DNA of 6,411 nucleotides from Bacteroidota bacterium (lineage in GTDB: Bacteria > Bacteroidota > Ignavibacteria > Ignavibacteriales > Ignavibacteriaceae). A program made the position numbers and the translations under genes. Shown one piece after another: positions 1 to 6,257 of the stretch; within the stretch, counting starts at the first letter, position 1; every line of letters begins with the position of its first letter. The stretch covers positions 1-6,411 of the forward strand of contig JAJYCM010000162.1 of NCBI GenBank assembly GCA_021778375.1. Direction: 5' to 3'. The notes beneath the pieces are model-generated. The model saw only the letters and a list, made by a program, of their open reading frames with translations. It was not told the origin of the DNA and searched no databases.

Positions 1-2
1 AG

Positions 3-1340
3 CATATCATCGATACCTTCAATAGGATTGCTATAAGCCATCCAAAAATTAATTTTAAGCTTCATAATGATGATGAAATTATCCTCAACTATTCTGCCGG
101 AACTATTGAAGATAGAATTCAGCAAGTCTTTGCGGACAATATGCTTGATGCTCTTATTAAGGTAGAAGAAAAGACCGATTTCATTTCTCTTTATGGTTAT
201 GCCGGAAAACCGACCATGCTTAAAAAAAGTAAAGGCGATCAATATTTGTTTCTTAACAGCAGGTATGTCGTTAGTAAACAAATTAATCATGCAGTGTTTA
301 CCGCTTATGAAAATATCCTGGAAAAAGGCGATTATCCTTTTTTCTTACTTTTTTTAGATATCGATCCGCAGCGCATTGATGTAAATGTGCACCCTTCAAA
401 GCTTGAAGTCCGCTTTGATGACGATAAAGACGTTTATAGTTTTGTACTTGCTGTTGTTAAAAAAAGTTTAGCCACTCACGATCTCGTTCCATTAATGCAA
501 TTTACCGATACTGCGCCGGAAGGGGATAAGCTTTCATTTAATAATTTTAATAGGGTAAAGAAAAATGATTTTTCTGATAGACCGGTTTTCTCCGAAAGAA
601 AATCTGTTGCCCGGACAGATTTCTCTGACCGCGAAATCGATCTGATCTTTAGTGCCATACCTGAAAATATCAACCAAGAGAGTATTACCCATCATCCATT
701 TGAAAAAAATGATACCCGCGAAGTATATCACGAAGCGGGAAACTATGAAAAAAAAAACGAAAATGAAGACGGCGCTACTTTTATTATTCAACTTCATAAT
801 AAATATATCCTCTCGCAGATTAAAACGGGATTGATGATTATCGATCAGCATGTTGCACATGAAAGAGTTTTATATGAAAAAGTATGGAAACGCTTTGAAG
901 CTGATCTACCTTTCTCTCAACAACTGCTTTTCCCACGAACGGTAGAACTTGACCCCGGTAGTTTTGGCTTGGTGAAAGAAATTTATCCTTTCTTAACTAA
1001 GTTAGGCTTTACTCTTAAATTTTTTAGCAAAAATACAATCGTAATTGAAGGAGTTCCGGAAGATGTCAAAAGCGGCTCAGAAGAAAAAGTGCTTCTCGAT
1101 TTAATTAACGAATACACTACTAACCAGCGCGAAAATAAATTGGAATCAAAGGAGAATATAGCAAAATCATACTCGTGTAAAGCAGCTATTAAAGCAGGTG
1201 ATTATCTTTCGGAAAAAGAAATGCGCCTTCTAATCGACCAACTATTCGCTACTTCTATGCCTTACGTTTGCCCACACGGCAGACCTATAGTCGTAAAAAT
1301 TTCTCTTGATGAATTTGACAGAAGGTTTGGCAGAACTTAA
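3..1340 (+). CDS. mutL: DNA mismatch repair protein MutL, 5'-truncated by window edge
   Basis: MutL couples mismatch recognition by MutS to strand removal. The frame is open from the first complete codon at base 3, giving 445 visible residues. MutL proteins are usually about 600 or more, so the N-terminal GHKL ATPase core is outside the window. The visible part starts in the transducer domain and includes the family hallmark VNVHPSKLEVRF (about 381-416). A low-complexity charged linker follows (about 520-770), then the C-terminal dimerisation/endonuclease domain. That domain carries DQHVAHERVLYE (843-878), matching the metal-binding DQHA(x)2E(x)4E motif except for Val in place of Ala, SCKAAIKAG (from 1173) and CPHGRP (1269-1286). 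Together these mark the nicking-competent MutL class found in bacteria without MutH-directed repair. An internal ATG at 141 is not the real start, because homologous sequence continues upstream (RIAISHPKINFKL). The next gene is 68 bases downstream. Confidence 0.96.
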   Translation, partial: HIIDTFNRIAISHPKINFKLHNDDEIILNYSAGTIEDRIQQVFADNMLDALIKVEEKTDFISLYGYAGKPTMLKKSKGDQYLFLNSRYVVSKQINHAVFTAYENILEKGDYPFFLLFLDIDPQRIDVNVHPSKLEVRFDDDKDVYSFVLAVVKKSLATHDLVPLMQFTDTAPEGDKLSFNNFNRVKKNDFSDRPVFSERKSVARTDFSDREIDLIFSAIPENINQESITHHPFEKNDTREVYHEAGNYEKKNENEDGATFIIQLHNKYILSQIKTGLMIIDQHVAHERVLYEKVWKRFEADLPFSQQLLFPRTVELDPGSFGLVKEIYPFLTKLGFTLKFFSKNTIVIEGVPEDVKSGSEEKVLLDLINEYTTNQRENKLESKENIAKSYSCKAAIKAGDYLSEKEMRLLIDQLFATSMPYVCPHGRPIVVKISLDEFDRRFGRT

Positions 1341-1375
1341 TTTTAGATCAGAATTACCCAAAAGGTATTTTAATA

Positions 1376-1395
1376 TTAGTTTCAAAAAAAACTAA
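1376..1395 (+). other. AT-rich inverted repeat between mutL and the mutase gene
   Basis: TTAGTTT (1376-1382) and AAACTAA (1389-1395) form a perfect 7-bp stem with a 6-base loop in the 68-base gap after mutL. The stem has only one G-C pair and no T-run follows it, so it is a poor intrinsic terminator. It ends three bases before the purine-rich ribosome-binding stretch of the mutase gene, so it could affect initiation there, but chance pairing in AT-rich DNA is equally plausible. Confidence 0.3.
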
Positions 1396-1408
1396 ATAAG
1401 GAAAAACG

Positions 1409-3067
1409 ATGATTAACAAAGATTATATTAACCGGAAAAGTGTGTTTGAATCTAAAGCTAATAATTCAAATTCAAGAGGAATGAAAAAATATACAACCGT
1501 TAGCGGTGAAGAAGTTAAAAACTTTTATGGTCCGGATGATATTGAAAATATTAACTATCTTGATGAAATAGGTTTTCCCGGTGAATATCCTTTTACGCGC
1601 GGTATTCATGCCGACGGTTACCGTGGAAAGATTTGGACGATGCGTCAGTTTGCAGGCTTCGGTTCTCCCGAAGATACAAACCAACGTTTTCACTATTTGT
1701 TGGATCATGGTCAAACCGGGCTGTCTACAGCGTTTGATCTGCCTACTCTGATGGGGTGGGATGCCGATTCTCCTCTTAGCGAAGGCGAAGTCGGAATTTG
1801 CGGAGTCTCTGTTTCTTCTCTTAAAGATATGGAAATTTTGTTCAATAAAATTCCTCTCGAAAAAGTTTCTACTTCAATGACTATCAATTCTCCAGCAGCG
1901 ATGATCTTCGCTTTTTATCTTGCCTTTGCTCAAGAGCAGGGTGTAGACTTTAAAAATCTAAGAGGAACTTTGCAAAATGATATTCTTAAGGAATACATAG
2001 CTCAGAAAGAATATATTTATCCTCCGAATCCTTCTATGCGTATTATTGTGGACATGATCGAATATTGTTCGCAGGAAATTCCTCAGTGGAACCCCGTTTC
2101 TGTCAGCGGCTATCATATCCGCGAAGCAGGTTCAACTGCTGTGCAGGAATTAGCTTACACCCTTGCAGATGGTTTTGCTTATATAGAGGCTTGCATTGCC
2201 AGAGGTATGGATGTTGACGAGTTTGCCCCGCGTATTTCTTTCTTCTTCAATTCACATTTGGACTTTTTTGAAGAAATTGCAAAGTACCGCGCCGCGCGAA
2301 AAATCTATGCAAAAAGAATGAAAGAAAAATACGGAGCTAAAAATCCAAGGTCATGGTGGCTTCGTTTTCATACACAAACTGCTGGTTGTACATTAACGGC
2401 TCAGCAACCGGAAAATAATATTATTAGAACAGCTTTTCAGGCCCTTGCCGGAGTACTGGGTGGAACTCAATCGCTTCATACCAACTCTATGGATGAAACT
2501 CTCGCTCTCCCTAGCGAAAAAGCAGTTAAAATAGCTCTTAGAACTCAACAGATTATTGCATACGAAACAGGCGTTATAAACACGGTAGACCCTCTTGCCG
2601 GGAGTTATTTTATCGAGTCGCTTACTGCCAAAATGGAAAAACAGGCAATTGCAATTTTTGATCAAATAGATTCTCTCGGAGGCGTTATTCCGGCAATCGA
2701 AGCTGGTTATTTCCAAAAGGAAATTGCCGATGCCGCATATCGATATCAAAAGGAAGTTGAAAGAAAAGAAAAGTATATTGTCGGCGTTAATGAGTTCGTT
2801 GAAAAAAATGAAAAAGTTGATATCCCGATCCTTAACATTTCTCCGGAAGTGGAAAAAATTCAGAGACAAAGACTTGCCGATCTTAAGCAAAGTAGAAACA
2901 TCGAAGCTGTTAAAGAAAGTATTAACGAGATTAGGACGGCTGCTGTTGATAATAAAAATTTAATGCCTGCGTTTATTAAAGCAGCGCGCAATTATGTTAC
3001 TCTCGGCGAAATGACGGGAGAATTGAAAGAAGTTTTCGGGACTTATGAGGAGACGGCTGTTTTTTAA
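1409..3067 (+). CDS. Acyl-CoA mutase large subunit, isobutyryl-CoA mutase-like (B12-dependent, catalytic TIM-barrel subunit only)
   Basis: This 552-residue protein belongs to the adenosylcobalamin-dependent acyl-CoA mutases, which rearrange carbon skeletons of CoA thioesters by a radical mechanism. Recognisable blocks are WTMRQFAGFGS (76-86), TAFDLPTLMG (107-116), GTLQNDILKEYIAQKEYIYP (186-205), SGYHIREAG (233-241), RFHTQTAG and GGTQSLHTN. By alignment from memory to Propionibacterium methylmalonyl-CoA mutase, catalytic Gln197 and His244 are kept as Gln189 and His236. The carboxylate-binding Tyr89 and Arg207 are replaced by Phe81 and Gln199. Phe plus Gln is the isobutyryl-CoA mutase pattern, so isobutyryl-CoA/n-butyryl-CoA interconversion is the better guess. 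The 2-hydroxyisobutyryl-CoA mutase hallmark Asp is Ala108 here. The protein ends at EETAVF with no C-terminal cobalamin domain and no DxHxxG, as in the split two-subunit class. The small subunit must be encoded elsewhere. AAGGAAA (1398-1404) is a reasonable ribosome-binding site. The family is certain; the substrate is inferred. Confidence 0.93.
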   Translation: MINKDYINRKSVFESKANNSNSRGMKKYTTVSGEEVKNFYGPDDIENINYLDEIGFPGEYPFTRGIHADGYRGKIWTMRQFAGFGSPEDTNQRFHYLLDHGQTGLSTAFDLPTLMGWDADSPLSEGEVGICGVSVSSLKDMEILFNKIPLEKVSTSMTINSPAAMIFAFYLAFAQEQGVDFKNLRGTLQNDILKEYIAQKEYIYPPNPSMRIIVDMIEYCSQEIPQWNPVSVSGYHIREAGSTAVQELAYTLADGFAYIEACIARGMDVDEFAPRISFFFNSHLDFFEEIAKYRAARKIYAKRMKEKYGAKNPRSWWLRFHTQTAGCTLTAQQPENNIIRTAFQALAGVLGGTQSLHTNSMDETLALPSEKAVKIALRTQQIIAYETGVINTVDPLAGSYFIESLTAKMEKQAIAIFDQIDSLGGVIPAIEAGYFQKEIADAAYRYQKEVERKEKYIVGVNEFVEKNEKVDIPILNISPEVEKIQRQRLADLKQSRNIEAVKESINEIRTAAVDNKNLMPAFIKAARNYVTLGEMTGELKEVFGTYEETAVF

Positions 3068-3945
3068 TGATAAAAAATTATTTCAAATTACTCAGGATTC
3101 CACAATGGATAAAAAACTTGTTTGTTTTTGTCCCTTTGCTTTTTTCCAAACATCTTTTTGAACATGATTATTTTATTCTGACTTTTTTTGGCTTCCTTCT
3201 TTTTTGCCTTACATCCAGTTTGATATACATAATAAATGATATTATTGATATTGAAGCCGATAAAGCACATCCTGTAAAGAAAAATAGGCCTATCCCTTCA
3301 GGAAGAATCTCAAAACGTAATGCCATAATTACAGCCGCTTTTCTTTTTCTAATTATTCTTTTTGCAATAATTCATTTTGACTCCCGGTTTTATTATGCTG
3401 TTGCAGTCTATTTCATTCTAAATGTTTTTTATTCTATTAATCTGAAACATTTTGTCCTATTAGATATTTTTAGCATTGCTGCAGGCTTTATGATCCGTGT
3501 TTTAGCAGGTGCATATATTATCAACGTTGAAATTTCCAGTTGGCTTTTGTTAACTACTATGTTCATTTCATTATTCCTTGCAATTATGAAACGTCAATCG
3601 GAATTGAAACTTTCGCATAATATTGACTCTCCTTCGACAAGGAAAGTATTATCTCACTATTCTTTTGAATTCACAAATCAAATTGCAACGGTAGCTGCTT
3701 CAGGTGTTATAATATGCTATGCTCTTTATACTGTATCTTCACGAACAGTTTCAATCTTTAGAACAGAGAATTTAATCTATACAACGCCCTTTGTCGTCTT
3801 CGGGATTTTCAGATATATGTATATCGTATATATAAACCAACAAGGTGAGAACGCTACTGAAATTATGATTACCGACCTGCCGATGATTTTCAACTTTTTG
3901 TTTTATATTTTAACTACAATTTTAATAGTGTATAAAATTATTTGA
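3067..3945 (+). CDS. UbiA-family prenyltransferase, decaprenyl-phosphate phosphoribosyltransferase-like
   Basis: This is a 292-residue, very hydrophobic integral membrane protein with about eight or nine predicted helices. It has the UbiA aspartate motif as NDIIDIEAD (57-65), followed by AHP and KKNRPIPSG (71-79). The second conserved loop is YSINLKHFVLLD (122-133), and KRQSEL lies at 175-180. The N-terminal LLRIPQWIKNLFVFVPLLF and the NDxxDxxxDxxHPxKxxRP spacing match the subgroup of mycobacterial Rv3806c (UbiA). That enzyme moves phosphoribose from PRPP to decaprenyl phosphate in the route to arabinosyl lipid donors, whereas most UbiA enzymes prenylate aromatic rings. Outside Actinobacteria the product and its use are poorly established, and no DprE1/DprE2-type oxidoreductase or epimerase is visible here. 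The start ATG overlaps the mutase stop by one base (TAATG), which points to translational coupling. A GGAG stretch lies about 15 bases upstream. UbiA fold and subgroup are well supported; the exact substrate is inferred. Confidence 0.87.
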   Translation: MIKNYFKLLRIPQWIKNLFVFVPLLFSKHLFEHDYFILTFFGFLLFCLTSSLIYIINDIIDIEADKAHPVKKNRPIPSGRISKRNAIITAAFLFLIILFAIIHFDSRFYYAVAVYFILNVFYSINLKHFVLLDIFSIAAGFMIRVLAGAYIINVEISSWLLLTTMFISLFLAIMKRQSELKLSHNIDSPSTRKVLSHYSFEFTNQIATVAASGVIICYALYTVSSRTVSIFRTENLIYTTPFVVFGIFRYMYIVYINQQGENATEIMITDLPMIFNFLFYILTTILIVYKII

Positions 3946-3954
3946 TTGCTTAGT

Positions 3955-3962
3955 TATCTTTG
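3955..3962 (+). promoter_or_regulatory. Candidate Bacteroidota-type -7 element (TAnnTTTG)
   Basis: TATCTTTG fits the TAnnTTTG -7 consensus of Bacteroidota primary-sigma promoters and ends four bases before the ATG at 3967. I find no good -33 TTG at the usual spacing of about 17-23 bases, so the call rests on the -7 box and its position. A start site a few bases downstream would give an almost or fully leaderless message. That fits the absence of any purine-rich ribosome-binding site before this ATG. Confidence 0.45.
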
Positions 3963-3966
3963 CTTT

Positions 3967-4455
3967 ATGAAAATACCGGGTTTAATAAATATTATGCTAC
4001 TGAATTTTTTAATTACTCTGATTCCGTGTTCCGGGTGTAGCAGACAAATAACTAATGGCGATAAGCTAAATATCAAAATTGTTTCACCAAAAATAAACTT
4101 ATGGATCAATATGATGCCAGGCATTGAAATTAGTCATCCGGTACTTCATCTTAACGGAAATATTTCAATCAAAAATCTTAGCGGTGTTGCAATAGAAAAT
4201 TTAATCCTTAGAAACATAAGTGTTGCTCAAAATAATTTGTCCATCAACATCGAACCCATCAAACTTATTAGCGCTAATTTTTCCGAAAGTATTTTACCCT
4301 ACGGAGAAAATACTTTTTCGCTCAATGGCATTAAAAGAATTTCAGGCAATATTATTGATTATGATTCTACGGTGACTCTCATTTTCAATTTTTCATCGGA
4401 CGGAATAAGTTTTTCCGATAGCATAAAGCGCCAAATTATTAAAAAGGTTTATTGA
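3967..4455 (+). CDS. Small putative lipoprotein of unknown function
   Basis: I do not recognise the family. From the ATG at 3967 the product is 162 residues. It has one Lys, then a hydrophobic stretch ending in LITLIPCSGC. Cys24, preceded by Ser-Gly, could be a lipidation site, but the lipobox is imperfect because Cys sits at -3 where Leu is usual. The mature part has alternating hydrophobic/polar strands rich in Asn, Ile and Ser, for example HLNGNISIKNLSG (61-73), suggesting a small all-beta domain. No catalytic motif is seen. A TTG at 3946, directly after the preceding stop, would add seven residues (MLSYLCF). I prefer the ATG because the longer start would place a likely promoter element inside the gene. 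The gene lies 21 bases after the UbiA-like gene, and its stop overlaps the next start (TGATG), so a role with the downstream membrane protein is possible but unproven. Confidence 0.75.
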   Translation: MKIPGLINIMLLNFLITLIPCSGCSRQITNGDKLNIKIVSPKINLWINMMPGIEISHPVLHLNGNISIKNLSGVAIENLILRNISVAQNNLSINIEPIKLISANFSESILPYGENTFSLNGIKRISGNIIDYDSTVTLIFNFSSDGISFSDSIKRQIIKKVY

Positions 4456-5696
4456 TGAATTTTAACGATATATTAATCCTTCTAATACTCCTGATTTTAA
4501 GTGCTTTTTTTTCTGGCTCCGAGATTGCTTTTGTGGTTTCCAACAAGCTAAAATTAGAAGTTAGAGCAAGAGGTAATAATCTTTCCGCAAAAGGCGCTAT
4601 GTATTATATAAAAAATCCTCAAGTTTTTTTTTCTACAATATTAATCGGTAATAGCATTGTCAATATTGCCTTTGCTTCAATAAGCGCTTTATTCTTAACT
4701 ACAATATTTAAGTTAGAAGACCTCTCCGTTTTAATTATCTCATCCTTTATACTTTTGGTCTTTGGCGAACTAATACCAAAATATTTTGCTAGGGAATTAT
4801 CAGACAGAATTATCTTAATGTCTGCTTTGCCTCTGCGCGTATTTTCTTTTTTGCTAAGCCCGCTTACTAAAATTACATCTTCTATCTCTTCCCGGCTTAC
4901 CCAATCAGAAAAATTTAAAGAAGAAAATATCAACTTACTTTTTGATAAAGAGGATATTGAATCTTTGGTAAAAGAAAGCCATGAAGCAGGAGTAGTAAAT
5001 AAAAAAGAAAGCGACATAATAAATAAAGTGTTATCGCTTGGTGATCAAAAAGTATACGAAGCTATGCGCCCTCGAACCGAAATTGTCGGCGTTGAAATTG
5101 ACCAAAGTGTTGATGAAGCGCTTTCTATTTTTATTGAGTCTGGATACTCTAAGCTACCTGTCTATGAAGAAAATCTTGATAATATTAAAGGTGTAATCTT
5201 TGCCTATGATATTTTTAAGCTTCCTCAAAATATTAAGAATATGACAAGGGAAATATTATTTGTCCCAGATACAAAAAAAAGTATTGATATGTTGAACGAA
5301 TTCCTCAGCAAACATGTTTCTATAGCTGCTGTGGTAGATGAATTTGGCGGTACTGCAGGCATTGTTACTATGGAAGACATTATCGAAGAACTATTCGGCG
5401 AGATTAAAGATGAATATGATGTCGAAGAAGATATTTGTAAGAAAATTTCGGAAAATAACTATCTAATCAGCGGTAAAGTAGAGATTGATTTTATAAACGA
5501 AAAGTTTCAACTTGATATTCCTTTTGGAGATTATGAAACTATTGCCGGCTACATTACCGCTCGCATTGGAAGGATTCCGCTTCAGGGTGAAAATGTGAAA
5601 ATTGACAATTTTAATATTACTATTATCCGCTCTTCTCAAATCAAAATTGATCTCATTAAAATTTTATTGATAAACGAAGTTGAACCAAAATCCTGA
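4455..5696 (+). CDS. CNNM/CorC-HlyC family membrane protein with CBS domains (hemolysin family, UPF0053)
   Basis: The product has 413 residues and the full architecture of this family. A CNNM (DUF21) membrane domain covers about residues 1-150, with SGSE near 20-23, the polar helix motif GNSIVNIA near 65-72 and GELIPK near 104-109. A CBS pair follows at about 195-325 (AMRPRTEIVGV to GTAGIVTMEDIIEELFGEI). The C-terminal CorC_HlyC domain, about 335-405, contains the typical DYETIAGYI. Family members are linked to magnesium/cobalt efflux or divalent-cation homeostasis, with CBS domains sensing Mg-ATP. The old hemolysin label is not evidence of toxicity. GldE, a gliding-associated Bacteroidota protein, has the same architecture, but no other gld gene is visible. 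I chose the ATG at 4455 over a TTG three bases earlier because it overlaps the preceding stop as TGATG and has AAAGG (4442-4446) at a good distance. It is intact and last in the cluster. Confidence 0.93.
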   Translation: MNFNDILILLILLILSAFFSGSEIAFVVSNKLKLEVRARGNNLSAKGAMYYIKNPQVFFSTILIGNSIVNIAFASISALFLTTIFKLEDLSVLIISSFILLVFGELIPKYFARELSDRIILMSALPLRVFSFLLSPLTKITSSISSRLTQSEKFKEENINLLFDKEDIESLVKESHEAGVVNKKESDIINKVLSLGDQKVYEAMRPRTEIVGVEIDQSVDEALSIFIESGYSKLPVYEENLDNIKGVIFAYDIFKLPQNIKNMTREILFVPDTKKSIDMLNEFLSKHVSIAAVVDEFGGTAGIVTMEDIIEELFGEIKDEYDVEEDICKKISENNYLISGKVEIDFINEKFQLDIPFGDYETIAGYITARIGRIPLQGENVKIDNFNITIIRSSQIKIDLIKILLINEVEPKS

Positions 5697-5847
5697 ATTC
5701 TGATTTTTTACTGTAAAAATTTACAATATTATTACCTCCTCGTTTCATATCTGTCCAAAACAAAATTTCATATAACATTCCAACCTATAGGTGCCTACTT
5801 AATTTTAAACGTAAATAGTAATCATTTGTAAGAAATCTATTAAAAGG
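5697..5847. other. Intergenic stretch without a gene
   Basis: This is AT-rich DNA after the last gene. I see no G+C-rich stem with a T-run, so no convincing terminator for the operon. TGTAAA/TTTACA (5712-5725) has only a two-base gap and is almost all A-T. ACCTATAGGT (5783-5792) is a perfect 10-base palindrome of unknown meaning. AGGAGG occurs on the - strand (5735-5740) but is followed by no open frame of useful length. Confidence 0.6.
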
Positions 5848-5853
5848 TATAAT
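5826..5853 (+). promoter_or_regulatory. Sigma70-like promoter candidate ahead of hairpin
   Basis: TATAAT (5848-5853) is a perfect -10 hexamer, with TTGTAA (5826-5831; four of six -35 bases) 16 bases upstream. A start about 6-8 bases downstream would fall at the left foot of the 5859-5879 hairpin, giving a transcript that begins with a stem-loop. No gene follows, and in AT-rich DNA such hexamers also arise by chance. Confidence 0.3.
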
Positions 5854-5858
5854 AGCAG

Positions 5859-5879
5859 CCCACGAATTTTATTCGTGGG
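5859..5879. repeat. Perfect 9-bp hairpin (CCCACGAAT stem)
   Basis: CCCACGAAT (5859-5867), loop TTT, and ATTCGTGGG (5871-5879) form a perfect 9-bp stem with five G-C pairs. It is followed by an A-rich stretch, not by T residues on either strand, so it is not a classical intrinsic terminator. From memory, similar hairpins recur between genes in Bacteroidota-group genomes, but I cannot confirm copy number from this window. Confidence 0.7.
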
Positions 5880-5903
5880 AAAAGAAATGAAAAGAAAACC
5901 TTT

Positions 5904-5921
5904 AAACCGATTCATCGGTTT
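5904..5921. repeat. Perfect 7-bp hairpin (AAACCGA stem)
   Basis: AAACCGA (5904-5910), loop TTCA, and TCGGTTT (5915-5921) form a perfect 7-bp stem 24 bases after the preceding hairpin. A 20-codon frame starting at 5887 runs through it but has no family resemblance and no ribosome-binding site, so I read the segment as non-coding. The two hairpins may belong to one repeated module. Confidence 0.6.
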
Positions 5922-5986
5922 CTCAAATGCCGATTCTATAATGATATAAATTCTTGTTCGTATATAAATGATTATTTAAATATGAT

Positions 5987-6019
5987 ATTGTCTACTAACG
6001 TTTCGCCCCTCCGGGGCTC
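5987..6019 (-). repeat. Hairpin-plus-tail repeat, copy 1
   Basis: On the - strand this is a stem GCCCC/GGGGC with loop GGA (6017 to 6005), followed by the tail GAAACGTTAGTAGA running down to about 5991. Like copies 2 and 3 it has nine bases between stem and GTAG. Its tail differs from the others mainly in the AAACG stretch. Confidence 0.75.
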
Positions 6020-6042
6020 ATAGGTATTTTTTGGGATAATTA

Positions 6043-6073
6043 TTTCTACTAATATATCGCCCCTCTGGGGCTT
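6043..6073 (-). repeat. Hairpin-plus-tail repeat, copy 2
   Basis: On the - strand this is a stem GCCCC/GGGGC with loop AGA (6071 to 6059), followed by the tail GATATATTAGTAGAAA (6058 to 6043). It has the same orientation as copy 1, with the stems 54 bases apart. Confidence 0.8.
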
Positions 6074-6208
6074 CTTTGATATAATAATAAAATTTGTGCA
6101 ATTTGATAATCACAATTCATTATGCGAAACACAAAATTGCAAAACATAAATATGCTCTCATAATTGTTGATCCCCCTCAAACGTATCAGGTCCCGCAAAA
6201 GGGTCAGA
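6074..6208. other. Non-coding core between the two repeat pairs
   Basis: There is no open frame of useful length. It contains nested inverted repeats: GCAATTT (6098-6104) with AAATTGC (6134-6140), and inside them ATAAT (6106-6110) with ATTAT (6118-6122). A short CCC/GGG pair (6192-6194 with 6201-6203) precedes copy 3. All are weak and could be chance in such AT-rich DNA. Confidence 0.4.
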
Positions 6209-6237
6209 ACCGCAGAGCGGTGACATATTAGTAGAAA
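6209..6237 (+). repeat. Hairpin-plus-tail repeat, copy 3
   Basis: On the + strand this is a stem ACCGC/GCGGT with loop AGA (6209-6221), then the tail GACATATTAGTAGAAA (6222-6237). The stem differs from copies 1 and 2 at two pairs on both arms, yet pairing stays perfect. This supports selection on, or copying of, the structure itself. Confidence 0.8.
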
Positions 6238-6257
6238 AAGATAAAAAAAAGAATAAA

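Noticed and set aside
476..860. Two overlapping - strand open frames opposite mutL, plus a short + strand frame at 652-834
   Set aside because: They lie inside the mutL linker, which is supported by conserved motifs on both sides. Their translations resemble no family, and no start signals are visible.
843..878. Val in place of Ala in the MutL endonuclease motif (DQHV) as a possible loss of function
   Set aside because: The metal-binding Asp, His and both Glu positions are intact and the change is conservative. The other C-terminal motifs are present, so no loss is indicated.
2393..2890. 165-codon open frame on the - strand within the mutase gene
   Set aside because: It is antisense to strongly conserved mutase blocks (RFHTQTAG, GGTQSLHTN), and its Phe/Asn/Cys-rich composition is typical of a shadow frame.
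4619..5017. 132-codon - strand open frame opposite the CNNM gene
   Set aside because: It is antisense to the conserved membrane domain, with no family resemblance or ribosome-binding site.
4455..5696. Hemolysin or virulence function suggested by the family's common name
   Set aside because: The CNNM-CBS-CorC_HlyC architecture belongs to divalent-cation transport and sensing proteins; the hemolysin label is historical.
5712..5725. TGTAAA/TTTACA inverted repeat after the last gene as an intrinsic terminator
   Set aside because: The gap is only two bases, there is one G-C pair, and no T-run follows, so it would not form a stable terminator.
5735..5740. AGGAGG on the - strand as a ribosome-binding site for a - strand gene
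   Set aside because: The frames after it close within a few codons, so no gene can be attached to it.
5887..5949. 20-codon + strand frame starting MKRKPLNRF
   Set aside because: It runs through a perfect hairpin, is very short, has no ribosome-binding site, and resembles no known peptide. It is more likely a by-product of repeat DNA.
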